Part shown: positions 43,637-51,822 of the stretch, piece after piece
Position numbering within the stretch: position 1 is the first letter of the stretch
Layout: each line of letters starts with the position of its first letter
Assembly: GCF_039414295.1 (NCBI RefSeq)
Contig: NZ_JBCITM010000009.1
Coordinates: 101,875 to 165,874 of the forward strand
Reading direction: 5' to 3'
Length of the DNA: 64,000 bases
From: Anoxynatronum sibiricum
Lineage (GTDB): Bacteria > Bacillota > Clostridia > Peptostreptococcales > Tindalliaceae
Translations under genes and position numbers: made by a program
The notes under the pieces: generated by a model
What the model saw: only the letters and a program-made list of their open reading frames with translations
Databases searched by the model: none
Told to the model about the DNA's origin: nothing

Positions 43637-44923
43637 ATGAAACTTGAACTTGGCAAGGTATTCATTGAAGATGTCCAGTTTGGAGAAAGCACCCATCTGG
43701 ACGGCCGCATTCTGGTCATTGACCATGCGGAACTGCTGGAAGCCGTCAGCGGCGACGAGCGTCTGTGGAAAATCCGGGTGGATCTGGCCCATCCCGGAGA
43801 GTCTGTTCGCATCACCCCGGTGAAAGATGTCATCGAACCCCGGGTCAAGGTGAAAGGTCATGGGGGTATTTTCCCAGGCATGTTGTCGAAAGTTGACACA
43901 GTTGGAAACGGCCGTACCCATGCCATGAAAAATGTGGCCGTGGTCACCGCCGGTAAAGTGGTGGGCTTCCAGGAGGGCATCATCGATATGTCAGGCATTG
44001 GTGCCGATTATACCCCCTTCTCCAAAACCCATAACGTGGTCATCACCGCCGAACCCAAAGCCGGCATCAAGTCCCATGATCACGAAGCCGCCCTGCGCAC
44101 CCTTGGTCTGAAAGCTGCCGCCTATCTGGGGCAGGCCGTGAAAGACGTGGAACCGGACGAAGTCAAAACCTACGAAACCCTGGCACCCCGGGAAGCTGCC
44201 CAGCTGTACCCTGAACTGCCCCGGGTTGGCTATGTGTACATGCTTCAAACCCAGGGACTCCTCCATGACACCTATGTCTATGGTGTGGATGCCAAAAAAA
44301 TCGTTCCCACCATCATGTACCCCACCGAAATCATGGACGGTGCCATTGTCAGCGGAAACTGCGTTTCTGCCTGCGACAAGAACCCCACCTATGTGCATCT
44401 TAACAATCCCATCATCGAAGACCTGTATGAAGAACATGGCAAAACCCTGAACTTCATGGGTGTCATCATCACCAACGAAAACGTGACCCTGGCCGACAAA
44501 GAGCGTTCCTCCAACTGGACAGCCAAACTCACTGAATTTCTCGGTCTTGACGGTGCCATTGTCTCACAGGAAGGTTTTGGAAACCCGGATACCGACCTGA
44601 TCATGAACTGCCGTAAAATCGAGGAAAAAGGCATTAAAACCGTCATTGTCACCGACGAATATGCCGGCCGTGACGGCGCTTCCCAGTCTCTGGCAGATGC
44701 AGACCCCAAAGCCAATGCAGTCATCACCAACGGCAACGCCAACGAAGTGATTGTTCTGCCTCCCATGAATCGACTCATCGGCACTACCGCCTATGTGGAT
44801 TCCTGCGCAGGCGGCTTCGACGGCAGTCTTCGTTCTGACGGCAGTATTGAAGTGGAGATTCAAGCCATTACTGGCGCCACCAACGAAACCGGCTTTGTGC
44901 ACTTGTCCGCCGACGCTTACTAA
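43637..44923 (+). CDS. grdE: Glycine reductase component B, proprotein of alpha/beta subunits
   Basis: This 428-residue precursor provides the two small subunits of component B, which activates glycine as a Schiff base. It is cleaved before Cys242 in the motif SGNCVSACDKN, and that cysteine becomes a pyruvoyl group. Other conserved stretches are MKLELGKVFIEDVQFGE, EPRVKVKGHGGIFPGM, GRDGASQSLADADPKAN and CAGGFDGSLRSDGSIE. AAAGGGGAG precedes the ATG by seven bases. It is followed 24 bases later by grdB, whose product completes the complex. Confidence 0.94.
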   Translation: MKLELGKVFIEDVQFGESTHLDGRILVIDHAELLEAVSGDERLWKIRVDLAHPGESVRITPVKDVIEPRVKVKGHGGIFPGMLSKVDTVGNGRTHAMKNVAVVTAGKVVGFQEGIIDMSGIGADYTPFSKTHNVVITAEPKAGIKSHDHEAALRTLGLKAAAYLGQAVKDVEPDEVKTYETLAPREAAQLYPELPRVGYVYMLQTQGLLHDTYVYGVDAKKIVPTIMYPTEIMDGAIVSGNCVSACDKNPTYVHLNNPIIEDLYEEHGKTLNFMGVIITNENVTLADKERSSNWTAKLTEFLGLDGAIVSQEGFGNPDTDLIMNCRKIEEKGIKTVIVTDEYAGRDGASQSLADADPKANAVITNGNANEVIVLPPMNRLIGTTAYVDSCAGGFDGSLRSDGSIEVEIQAITGATNETGFVHLSADAY

Positions 44924-44947
44924 ACCTTTTGGAAAGGATGGATCAAT

Positions 44948-46255
44948 ATGGCAAAGAAGAAAGTCGTGCATTATGTGAACCAGTTTTTTGCCGGCATCGG
45001 CGGCGAAGAAAAAGCCGACATGCCGCCTGAATTGCGTGAAGGCGTCATCGGTCCCGGAATGGCACTGAACACCGCCCTGGGTGAAGATGCTGAAATTGTC
45101 GCCACCATTGTCTGCGGCGACTCCTATTTTAATGAAAACCCGGAGATCTCCAAGCAAAAGATTCTTGAAATGATCAAACCCTTCGAGCCTGACCTGTTTC
45201 TGGCCGGCCCTGCTTTCAACGCCGGTCGTTACGGCGTGGCCTGCGCCACAGTGGCCTGGCTGGTGCAGGAAGAACTGAAGATTCCTGCCCTCACCGGTAT
45301 GTACATTGAAAACCCGGGAGCTGATCTGTTCCGCAAAGCTGTTTACATTGTGGAAACCGGCAACTCTGCTGCCACCATGCGCAAAGCTGTCCCCGGAATG
45401 GTGAGCCTGGCAAAAAAACTGCTCCATGGCGAACCCATTGGGCTGCCTGCTGAAGAAGGCTACATTCCCCGAGGCATTCGCCGCAACGTCTTCAAGGAAG
45501 AACGCGGTTCCCGTCGGGCTGTGAACATGCTGCTGGCGAAACTGAAGGGAGACGACTATCAGACTGAGTATGCCATGCCCGATTTCGACCGGGTACCTCC
45601 CGCTGATGCTGTGGGTGACCTGAGTCATCTGAAAATCGCTTTGGTAACCTCCGGCGGTATTGTTCCCAAAACCAATCCTGACCGGGTGGAGTCCTCCAGC
45701 GCTTCCAAGTTTGGCAAATACTCCATCGAAGGTGTGGAAGACCTGACCGCCGAAGCATATGAAACTGCCCACGGCGGCTACGACCCAGTGTATGCCAACG
45801 AAGATCCTGATCGGGTAATGCCTCTGGACGTACTCCGTGATATGGAGCGGGAAGGCATCATCGGCCACATTCATGAGTTCTTCTACAGCACCGTTGGAAA
45901 CGGCACCTCCGTTGGCAACTCCCGTGCCTTCGGTATCAGAATTGGAAAGGAACTGAAGGAAGCCGGTGTGGATGCCGTTCTTCTCACCTCCACCTGAGGT
46001 ACCTGCACTCGTTGCGGCGCAACGATGGTAAAAGAGATTGAACGTTTTGGCCTTCCTGTGGTTCATGTATGCACCGTGGTACCCATTTCCATGACAGTGG
46101 GCGCCAACCGGATCGTTCCGGCAGTCGCCATTCCCCACCCCTTCGGTAATCCGGCTGTGGATGCCAAGGAAGAAAAAGCCCTGCGGCGCAAGCTGGTTGA
46201 GAAAGCCATGAAAGCCCTGCAGACAGAAATTGAAACTCAAACAGTTATTGAATAA
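44948..46255 (+). CDS. grdB: Glycine reductase component B, selenocysteine-containing subunit
   Basis: This 435-residue selenoprotein (counting Sec) takes the carboxymethyl group from the glycine Schiff base onto its selenium before passing it to GrdA. The frame runs 44948-45994, has TGA at 45995-45997 (codon 350), and continues to 46255 with GTCTRCGATMVKEIERFG, which is the known GrdB context. A stem-loop for selenocysteine insertion follows. Gene callers that stop at TGA will split it in two. The start follows AAAGGATGG. The C-terminal part after Sec is about 86 residues. SelB and the Sec tRNA must be encoded elsewhere. Confidence 0.95.
46009..46025 (+). promoter_or_regulatory. Selenocysteine insertion element (SECIS) of grdB
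   Basis: Stem TCGTTGC/GCAACGA with a GGC loop starts 11 bases after the TGA. The same stem is found after the grdH TGA, with one loop base changed. Confidence 0.75.
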
Positions 46256-46262
46256 TCTGATG

Positions 46263-46298
46263 GAATCACACATCTTTGCGTGAATCGCGTGATTCTTT
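46263..46298 (+). terminator. Possible terminator after grdB
   Basis: GAATCACAC pairs with GCGTGATTC (eight of nine), followed by only three T residues. Together with the new promoter before trxB it suggests that the operon is split here. Confidence 0.4.
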
Positions 46299-46430
46299 GG
46301 GTAACATGGAAATAGAGCATTATCGGCGGGAAACAGCCATCTGAAAGAGGCGTTCCAATGCAGCATGCCAACAGTTTGATGCTGTGTGCTTGCCCTTTCT
46401 GCAAATCAATCCAAAAGATTTTGATAAATT

Positions 46431-46451
46431 AATCACGATTATTTCGTGATT
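46431..46451. promoter_or_regulatory. Inverted repeat (possible operator) before the trxB promoter
   Basis: AATCACGA and TCGTGATT form a perfect eight-base dyad with a five-base spacer, ending four bases before the -35 box. The same AATCACG motif occurs in the hairpin at 46263-46295. Confidence 0.55.
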
Positions 46452-46454
46452 GTG

Positions 46455-46483
46455 TTTACACCTCTATTGCCCTATGCTATAAT
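46455..46483 (+). promoter_or_regulatory. Promoter of trxB-trxA-grdA
   Basis: TTTACA (46455-46460) and TATAAT (46478-46483) are 17 bases apart, near consensus. It allows the thioredoxin system and GrdA to be made independently of the glycine riboswitch. Confidence 0.85.
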
Positions 46484-46548
46484 GGCATCAAAAGATTCAA
46501 TGCACGGCTGTTTTCCGTCATCAGAAACCCTTGTAAGGAGGCAAATTC

Positions 46549-47496
46549 ATGGAAAATGTGTATGATGTGGTCATCATCGGCGCCGGCCCAGCCGGTCTTT
46601 CGGCAGCTCTCTATGCCGGCCGCGCCAAGATGAAGACCCTTGTGCTGGAAGGCACAAAGGTGGGTGGTCAGATTGCCATCACCAGCGAAGTGGCCAACTA
46701 TCCCGGTTCCATTCACGATGCCACCGGTCCCACCCTCACCGCCCGTATGGTGGAGCAGGCTGATGAATTCGGTGCCGAACGGGTGAAAGACATCGCCGTG
46801 TCGGTTGACTTCACAGGTAAGGTCAAGATCATTAAAGGTGAAAAAGGCACTTATCACAGCAAAAGCATCATCATTGCCACTGGTGCCACCCCCCGGGTGA
46901 TTGGCTGCCCTGGAGAAGTGGAACTCACCGGCAAAGGCGTATCCTACTGTGCCACCTGTGATGCCGATTTCTTCCAGGATTTGGAAGTGTTCGTGGTGGG
47001 AGGCGGCGACACCGCTGTTGAGGAAGCTATTTACCTCACCAAATTTGCTAAAAAAGTCACCATTGTCCATCGCCGGGAAGAGCTCAGGGCTGCCAAATCC
47101 ATTCAGGAGATGGCTTTCAATAATCCCAAAATCGAATTTATGTGGAACAGTGTGATCGTGGATATTAAAGGAGATGGCATCGTTGAATCCGCTGTTTTCC
47201 ATAACCGGGTGACCGGCGAAACCACTGAAATTCACGCTGATGAAGAAGACGGCACCTTTGGCATTTTCGTGTTCGTGGGTTACGACCCTGTGAGCCAGGT
47301 CTTCAAGGGCTGCATCAACACCGATGAAGCCGGCTACATCATCACTGATTCACAGATGAACACCAATGCAGAAGGCGTTTTCGCCGCCGGCGATATTCGG
47401 GTGAAAACCCTGCGCCAGGTGATCACTGCCGCTGCAGACGGTGCCATTGCCGCCGTTGAAGCAGAGAAATACATTACCCACGCCTTTAAGGAATAG
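46549..47496 (+). CDS. trxB: Thioredoxin reductase of the glycine reductase locus
   Basis: This 315-residue flavoprotein passes electrons from NAD(P)H to thioredoxin. The FAD motif IGAGPAGL is at about 10-17, the redox pair CATC at Cys134/Cys137, the NAD(P)H motif GGGDTAVEEA at about 150, and the C-terminal FAD motif GVFAAGDIR at about 280. AAGGAGG precedes the ATG. It lies in the middle of the glycine reductase gene cluster, where the thioredoxin system supplies electrons for reducing GrdA. It has its own promoter. Confidence 0.94.
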   Translation: MENVYDVVIIGAGPAGLSAALYAGRAKMKTLVLEGTKVGGQIAITSEVANYPGSIHDATGPTLTARMVEQADEFGAERVKDIAVSVDFTGKVKIIKGEKGTYHSKSIIIATGATPRVIGCPGEVELTGKGVSYCATCDADFFQDLEVFVVGGGDTAVEEAIYLTKFAKKVTIVHRREELRAAKSIQEMAFNNPKIEFMWNSVIVDIKGDGIVESAVFHNRVTGETTEIHADEEDGTFGIFVFVGYDPVSQVFKGCINTDEAGYIITDSQMNTNAEGVFAAGDIRVKTLRQVITAAADGAIAAVEAEKYITHAFKE

Positions 47497-47605
47497 TGTC
47501 ATCAAAATGAAGCTTTATGGGACCCTTTACCGTCATGAAATGCACCAGATTCTAAGAAACAACAAAACAGGTGAAACAATGTGATTCAATGGAGGAGGTG
47601 AAACC

Positions 47606-47926
47606 ATGTTAGCACTCGATAAGGATACTTTCCAGGCGGAAGTACTGGAAGCAGAAGGTTTTGTACTGGTGGACTACTGGAGTGACGGCTGCGAGCCCTG
47701 CAAAGCACTGTTGCCGGACATCGAAGCACTGGCTGAAACCTACGGTGACAAAGTGAAGTTCACCAAGCTGAACACCACCGGCGCCCGGCGACTGGCCATT
47801 TCTCAGAAGGTATTGGGACTGCCCACCATCACCCTTTACAAAGATGGCGCCAAGGTGGCCGAGGTCACCAAGGAGGAAGCCACCAAAACCAGCATTGAAA
47901 AAATGATTCAGGATCATGCCCTGTAA
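47606..47926 (+). CDS. trxA: Thioredoxin, atypical (GCEPC) active site
   Basis: This 106-residue thioredoxin has redox cysteines 29 and 32 in YWSDGCEPCKALLPD instead of the common WCGPC. This variation is characteristic of thioredoxins linked to glycine reductase in amino-acid-fermenting clostridia. The cis-proline motif is LGLPTITLYKDG. GGAGGAGG precedes the start. It is placed between trxB and grdA, so electrons are expected to flow TrxB to TrxA to selenoprotein GrdA. Confidence 0.93.
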   Translation: MLALDKDTFQAEVLEAEGFVLVDYWSDGCEPCKALLPDIEALAETYGDKVKFTKLNTTGARRLAISQKVLGLPTITLYKDGAKVAEVTKEEATKTSIEKMIQDHAL

Positions 47927-47996
47927 CAGCAACGCCAATCCTCATCGGGATTGATGCATAGCAACAATCAAACTAAAAAAAGAAAGGATGGTCATA

Positions 47997-48467
47997 ATGA
48001 GTTTTTTAGATGGCAAAAAAGTCATCATTATTGGTGACCGTGATGGTATTCCCGCACCAGCAATGGTGGAATGCCTGAAAGACACCGGCGCTGAAGTGGT
48101 CTTCTCTTCCACTGAATGCTTCGTCTGAACCGCCGCCGGTGCCATGGACCTGGAAAACCAGAATCGTGTGAAAACCCTGACTGAAAAATACGGAGCGGAG
48201 AACATGTTAATTCTCCTGGGAGCCGCCGAAGCAGAATCTGCCGGTCTGGCTGCCGAAACCGTTACCAATGGGGATCCCACATTCGCAGGTCCGTTGGCTG
48301 GAGTCCAGTTGGGACTCAAGGTATACCACGCAGTAGAACCTGAATTTAAGGACGCTGTCAATCCCGACGTGTATGATGAGCAAATTGGCATGATGGAAAT
48401 GGTGCTGGATGTTGACGGCATCGTCGAAGAAATGAACAACATTCGAAGCGAGTTCTGCAAGTACTAG
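47997..48467 (+). CDS. grdA: Glycine reductase selenoprotein A
   Basis: This 156-residue selenoprotein receives the carboxymethyl group from component B and hands it, as a ketene-level thioether, to component C. An in-frame TGA at 48126-48128 is codon 44, in the redox motif CFVU (Cys41, Sec44) followed by TAAGAMDLENQ, exactly the GrdA consensus. The N-terminus MSFLDGKKVIIIGDRDGIP also matches. The gene would be missed or split by standard callers. The start is supported by AAAGGATGG upstream. A strong terminator hairpin follows. Confidence 0.95.
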
Positions 48468-48499
48468 TCACAGGCTTCACAGGCAGTGACACACAACAA

Positions 48500-48528
48500 G
48501 GGTGATGGCAACCATCACCCTTTTTTTT
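48500..48528 (+). terminator. Intrinsic terminator/attenuator between grdA and grdC
   Basis: A perfect nine-pair stem GGGTGATGG/CCATCACCC with a CAA loop is followed by eight T residues. No promoter is seen after it, so grdC-grdD probably depend on read-through, keeping component C below component A. Confidence 0.92.
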
Positions 48529-48550
48529 GAAGAAAATGGAGGTGGACAAA

Positions 48551-50089
48551 TTGAGTTTTCCTGTCATCAAAGGAACCGGCTATGTGCTGGTTCATACACC
48601 GGATATCATGCATCACCATGGCACCACCCAGAGTCTTGAACGAGCTGCACACCCAGACTCCGATTACCTGAAGTCTCTTAATGACCATACCCGATCCTAC
48701 GACGATGTGGTGGCCTACGCCCCCAACCAGACCTACATTGGTAACCTGCATCCGGAAGAACTGCGGAACGTTCCCACACCCTGGTTCCAAAACGGCCTGG
48801 AGAACGCCCAGCGAGTGGGTACCTTCGGTGAAATCATGCCCCAGGATGAGTTCTATGGCCTGATGAAAATTTCTGATGCTTTTGATCTGGTCAGTCTTGA
48901 AGAAGGCTTTTTGAAAAAAGCAAAGGAAAAGCTGGAAGCCCATCCCCTTTTCAAAGATGATGTGGCAAAAATGGGCAATGGCGACACCCAGGAAGATGTG
49001 GAGCGGTTCATTAAGGATCACCATGCCGACCCCCTCTTCCACGAAGGCCACCTGGTGGGCTGCGTGAAGCGGGCCCATGACGTGGATGTCAGCCTGACAG
49101 CCCACATTATTTTCGAAAACCTGGTATCCAAGGCATCCGGCGTGCTGGCCATGAAACACTTGGTGGATAAAACCGGCCTGGATGTGAACAGCATCGATTA
49201 TGTGATCGAATGCTCAGAAGAAGCCTGCGGTGACATGAACCAGCGGGGCGGCGGCAACTTCGCCAAAGCCATTGCCGAAGTGGTGGGCGCTGTCAACGCC
49301 ACGGGTTCTGACCTGCGTGCCTTCTGCGCCGCACCCACCCACGCACTGATTGAAGCTGCTGCCCTTGTAAAGGCAGGTGTTTATGAGAACGTTGTCGTGG
49401 TGGCCGGTGGTGCCACAGCCAAACTGGGCATGAACGGAAAAGACCACGTTAAAAAAGACATGCCCCTGTTGGAAGACGTGGTGGGCGGTTTTGCCGTACT
49501 GGTTTCCCAGAACGACGGCGTGAACCCGGTGATTCGTACCGATCTCATCGGTCGTCACACCGTGGGCACCGGTTCTTCACCCCAGGCGGTGATCACCAGC
49601 CTCATCACAGCTCCGCTGGACAAAAGCGGTCTGAAGATCACCGACATCGACAAGTATTCCGTTGAAATGCAAAACCCGGATATCACCAAGCCTGCCGGCG
49701 CCGGCGATGTGCCGGAAGCCAACTACAAAATGATCGGCGCTTTGGGTGTGAAGCGGGGTGATCTGGAACGGGCAGAACTGGCCACCTTCGTGACCAAGCA
49801 CGGCATGCCCGGCTGGGCACCCACCCAGGGGCACATCCCTTCTGGTATCCCCTATGTGGGTTATGCTCAGCAAGACCTGACCACCGGCGGCCTGAACAAG
49901 ACGATGATCGTTGGCAAGGGAAGCCTCTTCCTGGCCCGTATGACCAATCTCTTCGATGGTGTTTCAGTGGTGCTGGAACGCAACTCCGGCGAGGTGGAAG
50001 CTCCCGGCAACGGCGTCTCCAAAAACGAAATCAAGGAAATGATCGTCGAAGCCATGAAAGAACTGGCCGCTCAACTGATGAAGGAATAG
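48551..50089 (+). CDS. grdC: Glycine reductase component C, beta subunit
   Basis: This 512-residue protein forms, with GrdD, the component that releases acetyl phosphate from GrdA. It has a thiolase/FabH-like fold; visible segments are SFPVIKGTGYVLVHTPD, VIECSEEACGDMNQRGGGN and AFCAAPTHALIEAAALVKAG. The start is TTG at 48551, seven bases after GGAGGT: this gives the usual GrdC N-terminus. The ATG at 48527 lies inside the terminator T-run and is rejected. It is followed by grdD after 11 bases. Confidence 0.93.
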   Translation: MSFPVIKGTGYVLVHTPDIMHHHGTTQSLERAAHPDSDYLKSLNDHTRSYDDVVAYAPNQTYIGNLHPEELRNVPTPWFQNGLENAQRVGTFGEIMPQDEFYGLMKISDAFDLVSLEEGFLKKAKEKLEAHPLFKDDVAKMGNGDTQEDVERFIKDHHADPLFHEGHLVGCVKRAHDVDVSLTAHIIFENLVSKASGVLAMKHLVDKTGLDVNSIDYVIECSEEACGDMNQRGGGNFAKAIAEVVGAVNATGSDLRAFCAAPTHALIEAAALVKAGVYENVVVVAGGATAKLGMNGKDHVKKDMPLLEDVVGGFAVLVSQNDGVNPVIRTDLIGRHTVGTGSSPQAVITSLITAPLDKSGLKITDIDKYSVEMQNPDITKPAGAGDVPEANYKMIGALGVKRGDLERAELATFVTKHGMPGWAPTQGHIPSGIPYVGYAQQDLTTGGLNKTMIVGKGSLFLARMTNLFDGVSVVLERNSGEVEAPGNGVSKNEIKEMIVEAMKELAAQLMKE

Positions 50090-50100
50090 GAGTGTTAACG

Positions 50101-51288
50101 ATGACAGATCGTACAGCCATTAAGCAGGAAGTCGGCCGCACCCTTCTCTCCTTCGCAGAGGCACTGGACCGGGAAGAGTTTGGCCCCAAGGTACGGGTAG
50201 GCCTCACCACCCTGGGCAGCGAGCTGGAACCCATTCATCTGGTAAAGGGAGCCGAGGCTGCCGTACGCCGATCCCCCGGCCTGGAAGTGGTGCTCATCGG
50301 CCCAAAGGTGGATACCACCCTGGAAACCGTTGAAGTCAACGATGAAGCCGACATGCACAAAGTCATGGAAAAACTGCTGGATGAAGGCAGCATTCAGGCC
50401 TGCGTCACCATGCATTATAACTTCCCCATCGGTGTATCCACCGTGGGACGTGTTGTTACCCCCGGTTTTGGTCGGGAAATGTTTGTGGCCACCACCACCG
50501 GCACCGCTGCCACCCACCGGGTGGCAGCCATGGTGAAGAATGCCCTCTACGGCATCATCACCGCCAAAGCCATGGGCATTGAAAACCCCACTTTGGGGGT
50601 ATTGAACCTTGACGGAGCCAAGCAGGTGGAGCGGGCTCTGAAAACCCTTAAAAGTAACGGCTATGACCTGAACTTCTCTGAGTCAGTGCGATCAGACGGG
50701 GGCAGCATCATGCGGGGCAACGACCTGTTGACCGGGTCTGCCGATGTGATGGTCACCGACACCCTCACTGGGAACATCATGATGAAAGTCTTCTCCTCCT
50801 ATACCACCGGGGGCAGCTACGAAGCCATGGGTGACGGTTATGGCCCCGGCATTGGAGAAGACCAGAAACGCATCATTCTCATCCTTTCAAGAGCTTCCGG
50901 CACCCCTGTGGTGGCCAATGCCATCCAGTACGCAGCTTCACTGGTGAAGGGGAACCTGATACAGGTGATGAAGGATGAACTTGCCAAGGCCAAAAAAGCC
51001 GGCCTGGATGACATTCTGGCAGGCCTCACCGCCGAAACGAAAAAAACCGAAGCCACCGAAGAAAAAATCACGGCACCCCCCAAAGAAATTGTCACTGGCA
51101 GCATTTCCGGCATCGAAGTCATGGATATTGAAGATGCCGTGCTGGTGCTTTGGAAAGCCGGTATCTATGCCGAAAGCGGCATGGGCTGCACCGGCCCTGT
51201 GGTGATGGTGGCAGAAGAAAGGGTGGCTCAGGCTGCCCAGTTGCTGGCCAAAGCCGGTTATGTGGGCATGGAAGGCGACACCTGCTAA
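50101..51288 (+). CDS. grdD: Glycine reductase component C, alpha subunit
   Basis: This 395-residue protein resembles phosphate acyltransferases (PlsX-like) and uses phosphate to release acetyl phosphate. Conserved stretches are PHYNFPIG-like MHYNFPIGVSTVGRVVTPGFGR (about 102-123), TTTGTAATHR and TGSADVMVTDTLTGNIMMKVFSSY (about 215-238). The ATG at 50101 follows AGGAG with eight-base spacing. The C-terminal 70 residues after a charged linker carry YAESGMGCTGPVVMVAEE, with a cysteine known to be important in the family. It ends the operon; terminator hairpins of repeat copy A follow. Confidence 0.93.
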   Translation: MTDRTAIKQEVGRTLLSFAEALDREEFGPKVRVGLTTLGSELEPIHLVKGAEAAVRRSPGLEVVLIGPKVDTTLETVEVNDEADMHKVMEKLLDEGSIQACVTMHYNFPIGVSTVGRVVTPGFGREMFVATTTGTAATHRVAAMVKNALYGIITAKAMGIENPTLGVLNLDGAKQVERALKTLKSNGYDLNFSESVRSDGGSIMRGNDLLTGSADVMVTDTLTGNIMMKVFSSYTTGGSYEAMGDGYGPGIGEDQKRIILILSRASGTPVVANAIQYAASLVKGNLIQVMKDELAKAKKAGLDDILAGLTAETKKTEATEEKITAPPKEIVTGSISGIEVMDIEDAVLVLWKAGIYAESGMGCTGPVVMVAEERVAQAAQLLAKAGYVGMEGDTC

Positions 51289-51341
51289 TATCATGCAGTT
51301 GATCGTGTGCATGGAATAGTGAATCAACCTTTCAACAGTAA

Positions 51342-51511
51342 AGCCGCTCCTGTAAAAGGGGCGGCTGAGATTGAAGACAAAGGGCTTTGGCCCGGCCAGC
51401 TGATTCAAGTCTTGGTTGTTTTGACAAGATTTCCAAGGCTGTCCTTTACCAAGTCCCTTGTCTTCATCTTATTTTGTATACAGTCTGAGCCGCTCCTGAA
51501 AAGGGGCGGCT
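51342..51511 (+). repeat. Terminator-associated repeat, copy A (95-nt core)
   Basis: After grdD the order is hairpin, core, hairpin. Hairpins at 51342-51366 and 51488-51511 are nearly identical (stem AGCCGCTCC/GGGGCGGCT). The core 51372-51466 begins TGAAGACAAAGGG and ends CCCTTGTCTTCA, and its two halves are imperfect inverted repeats of about 45 bases, so it can fold into one long hairpin. A 19-base tail (ending TATACAGTC) precedes the second hairpin and is also present in copy B. No open reading frame of note is present. Confidence 0.8.
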
Positions 51512-51822
51512 TATGACGTTGTTCCTTAAAAAAAGAAGTCTTTTGTCCTATGTTTTTTCCCAAAGCACCTACACATATGTTATACTATTGACGTATTATG
51601 ATTACCAAGCATTGATGACCTGCATTTAAGCATTCAAAGGTCCCTCTTTTCTCTTTTGCTCCCATCTGGTGTTTCATTCCCTTGAGATGATTGGATTCAA
51701 CCCTTGCTTTGCTGATCAAGGTTGGCGAATGACATAAAGTGCCATTATCCAGCTTCTTATTTTTTCCATAACGAAAGTATGTCTAAAGCCCAGTTTTAGA
51801 TCAACCACCTGGAGGCGATTCA
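51512..51822. other. Intergenic region upstream of the GAF kinase gene
   Basis: No gene is visible in about 310 bases. TATACT at 51581-51586 could be a -10 box without a clear -35. The ribosome-binding site of the following gene is at its right end. Confidence 0.4.

Noticed and set aside
46025..46255. Separate 76-residue protein after grdB
   Set aside because: It is the continuation of GrdB beyond its selenocysteine codon.
44564..46366. 600-codon open frame opposite grdE-grdB
   Set aside because: It is antisense to two well-identified genes; composition reflects the codon bias of the coding strand and no domain is recognisable.
48144..48467. Separate 107-residue protein beginning after the grdA TGA
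   Set aside because: It is the main part of GrdA; the upstream 43 codons match the GrdA N-terminus and the TGA is in the CFVU motif.
48527..48550. ATG start for grdC at 48527
   Set aside because: It lies in the terminator T-run region; the TTG at 48551 has a correctly spaced GGAGGT and gives the family N-terminus.
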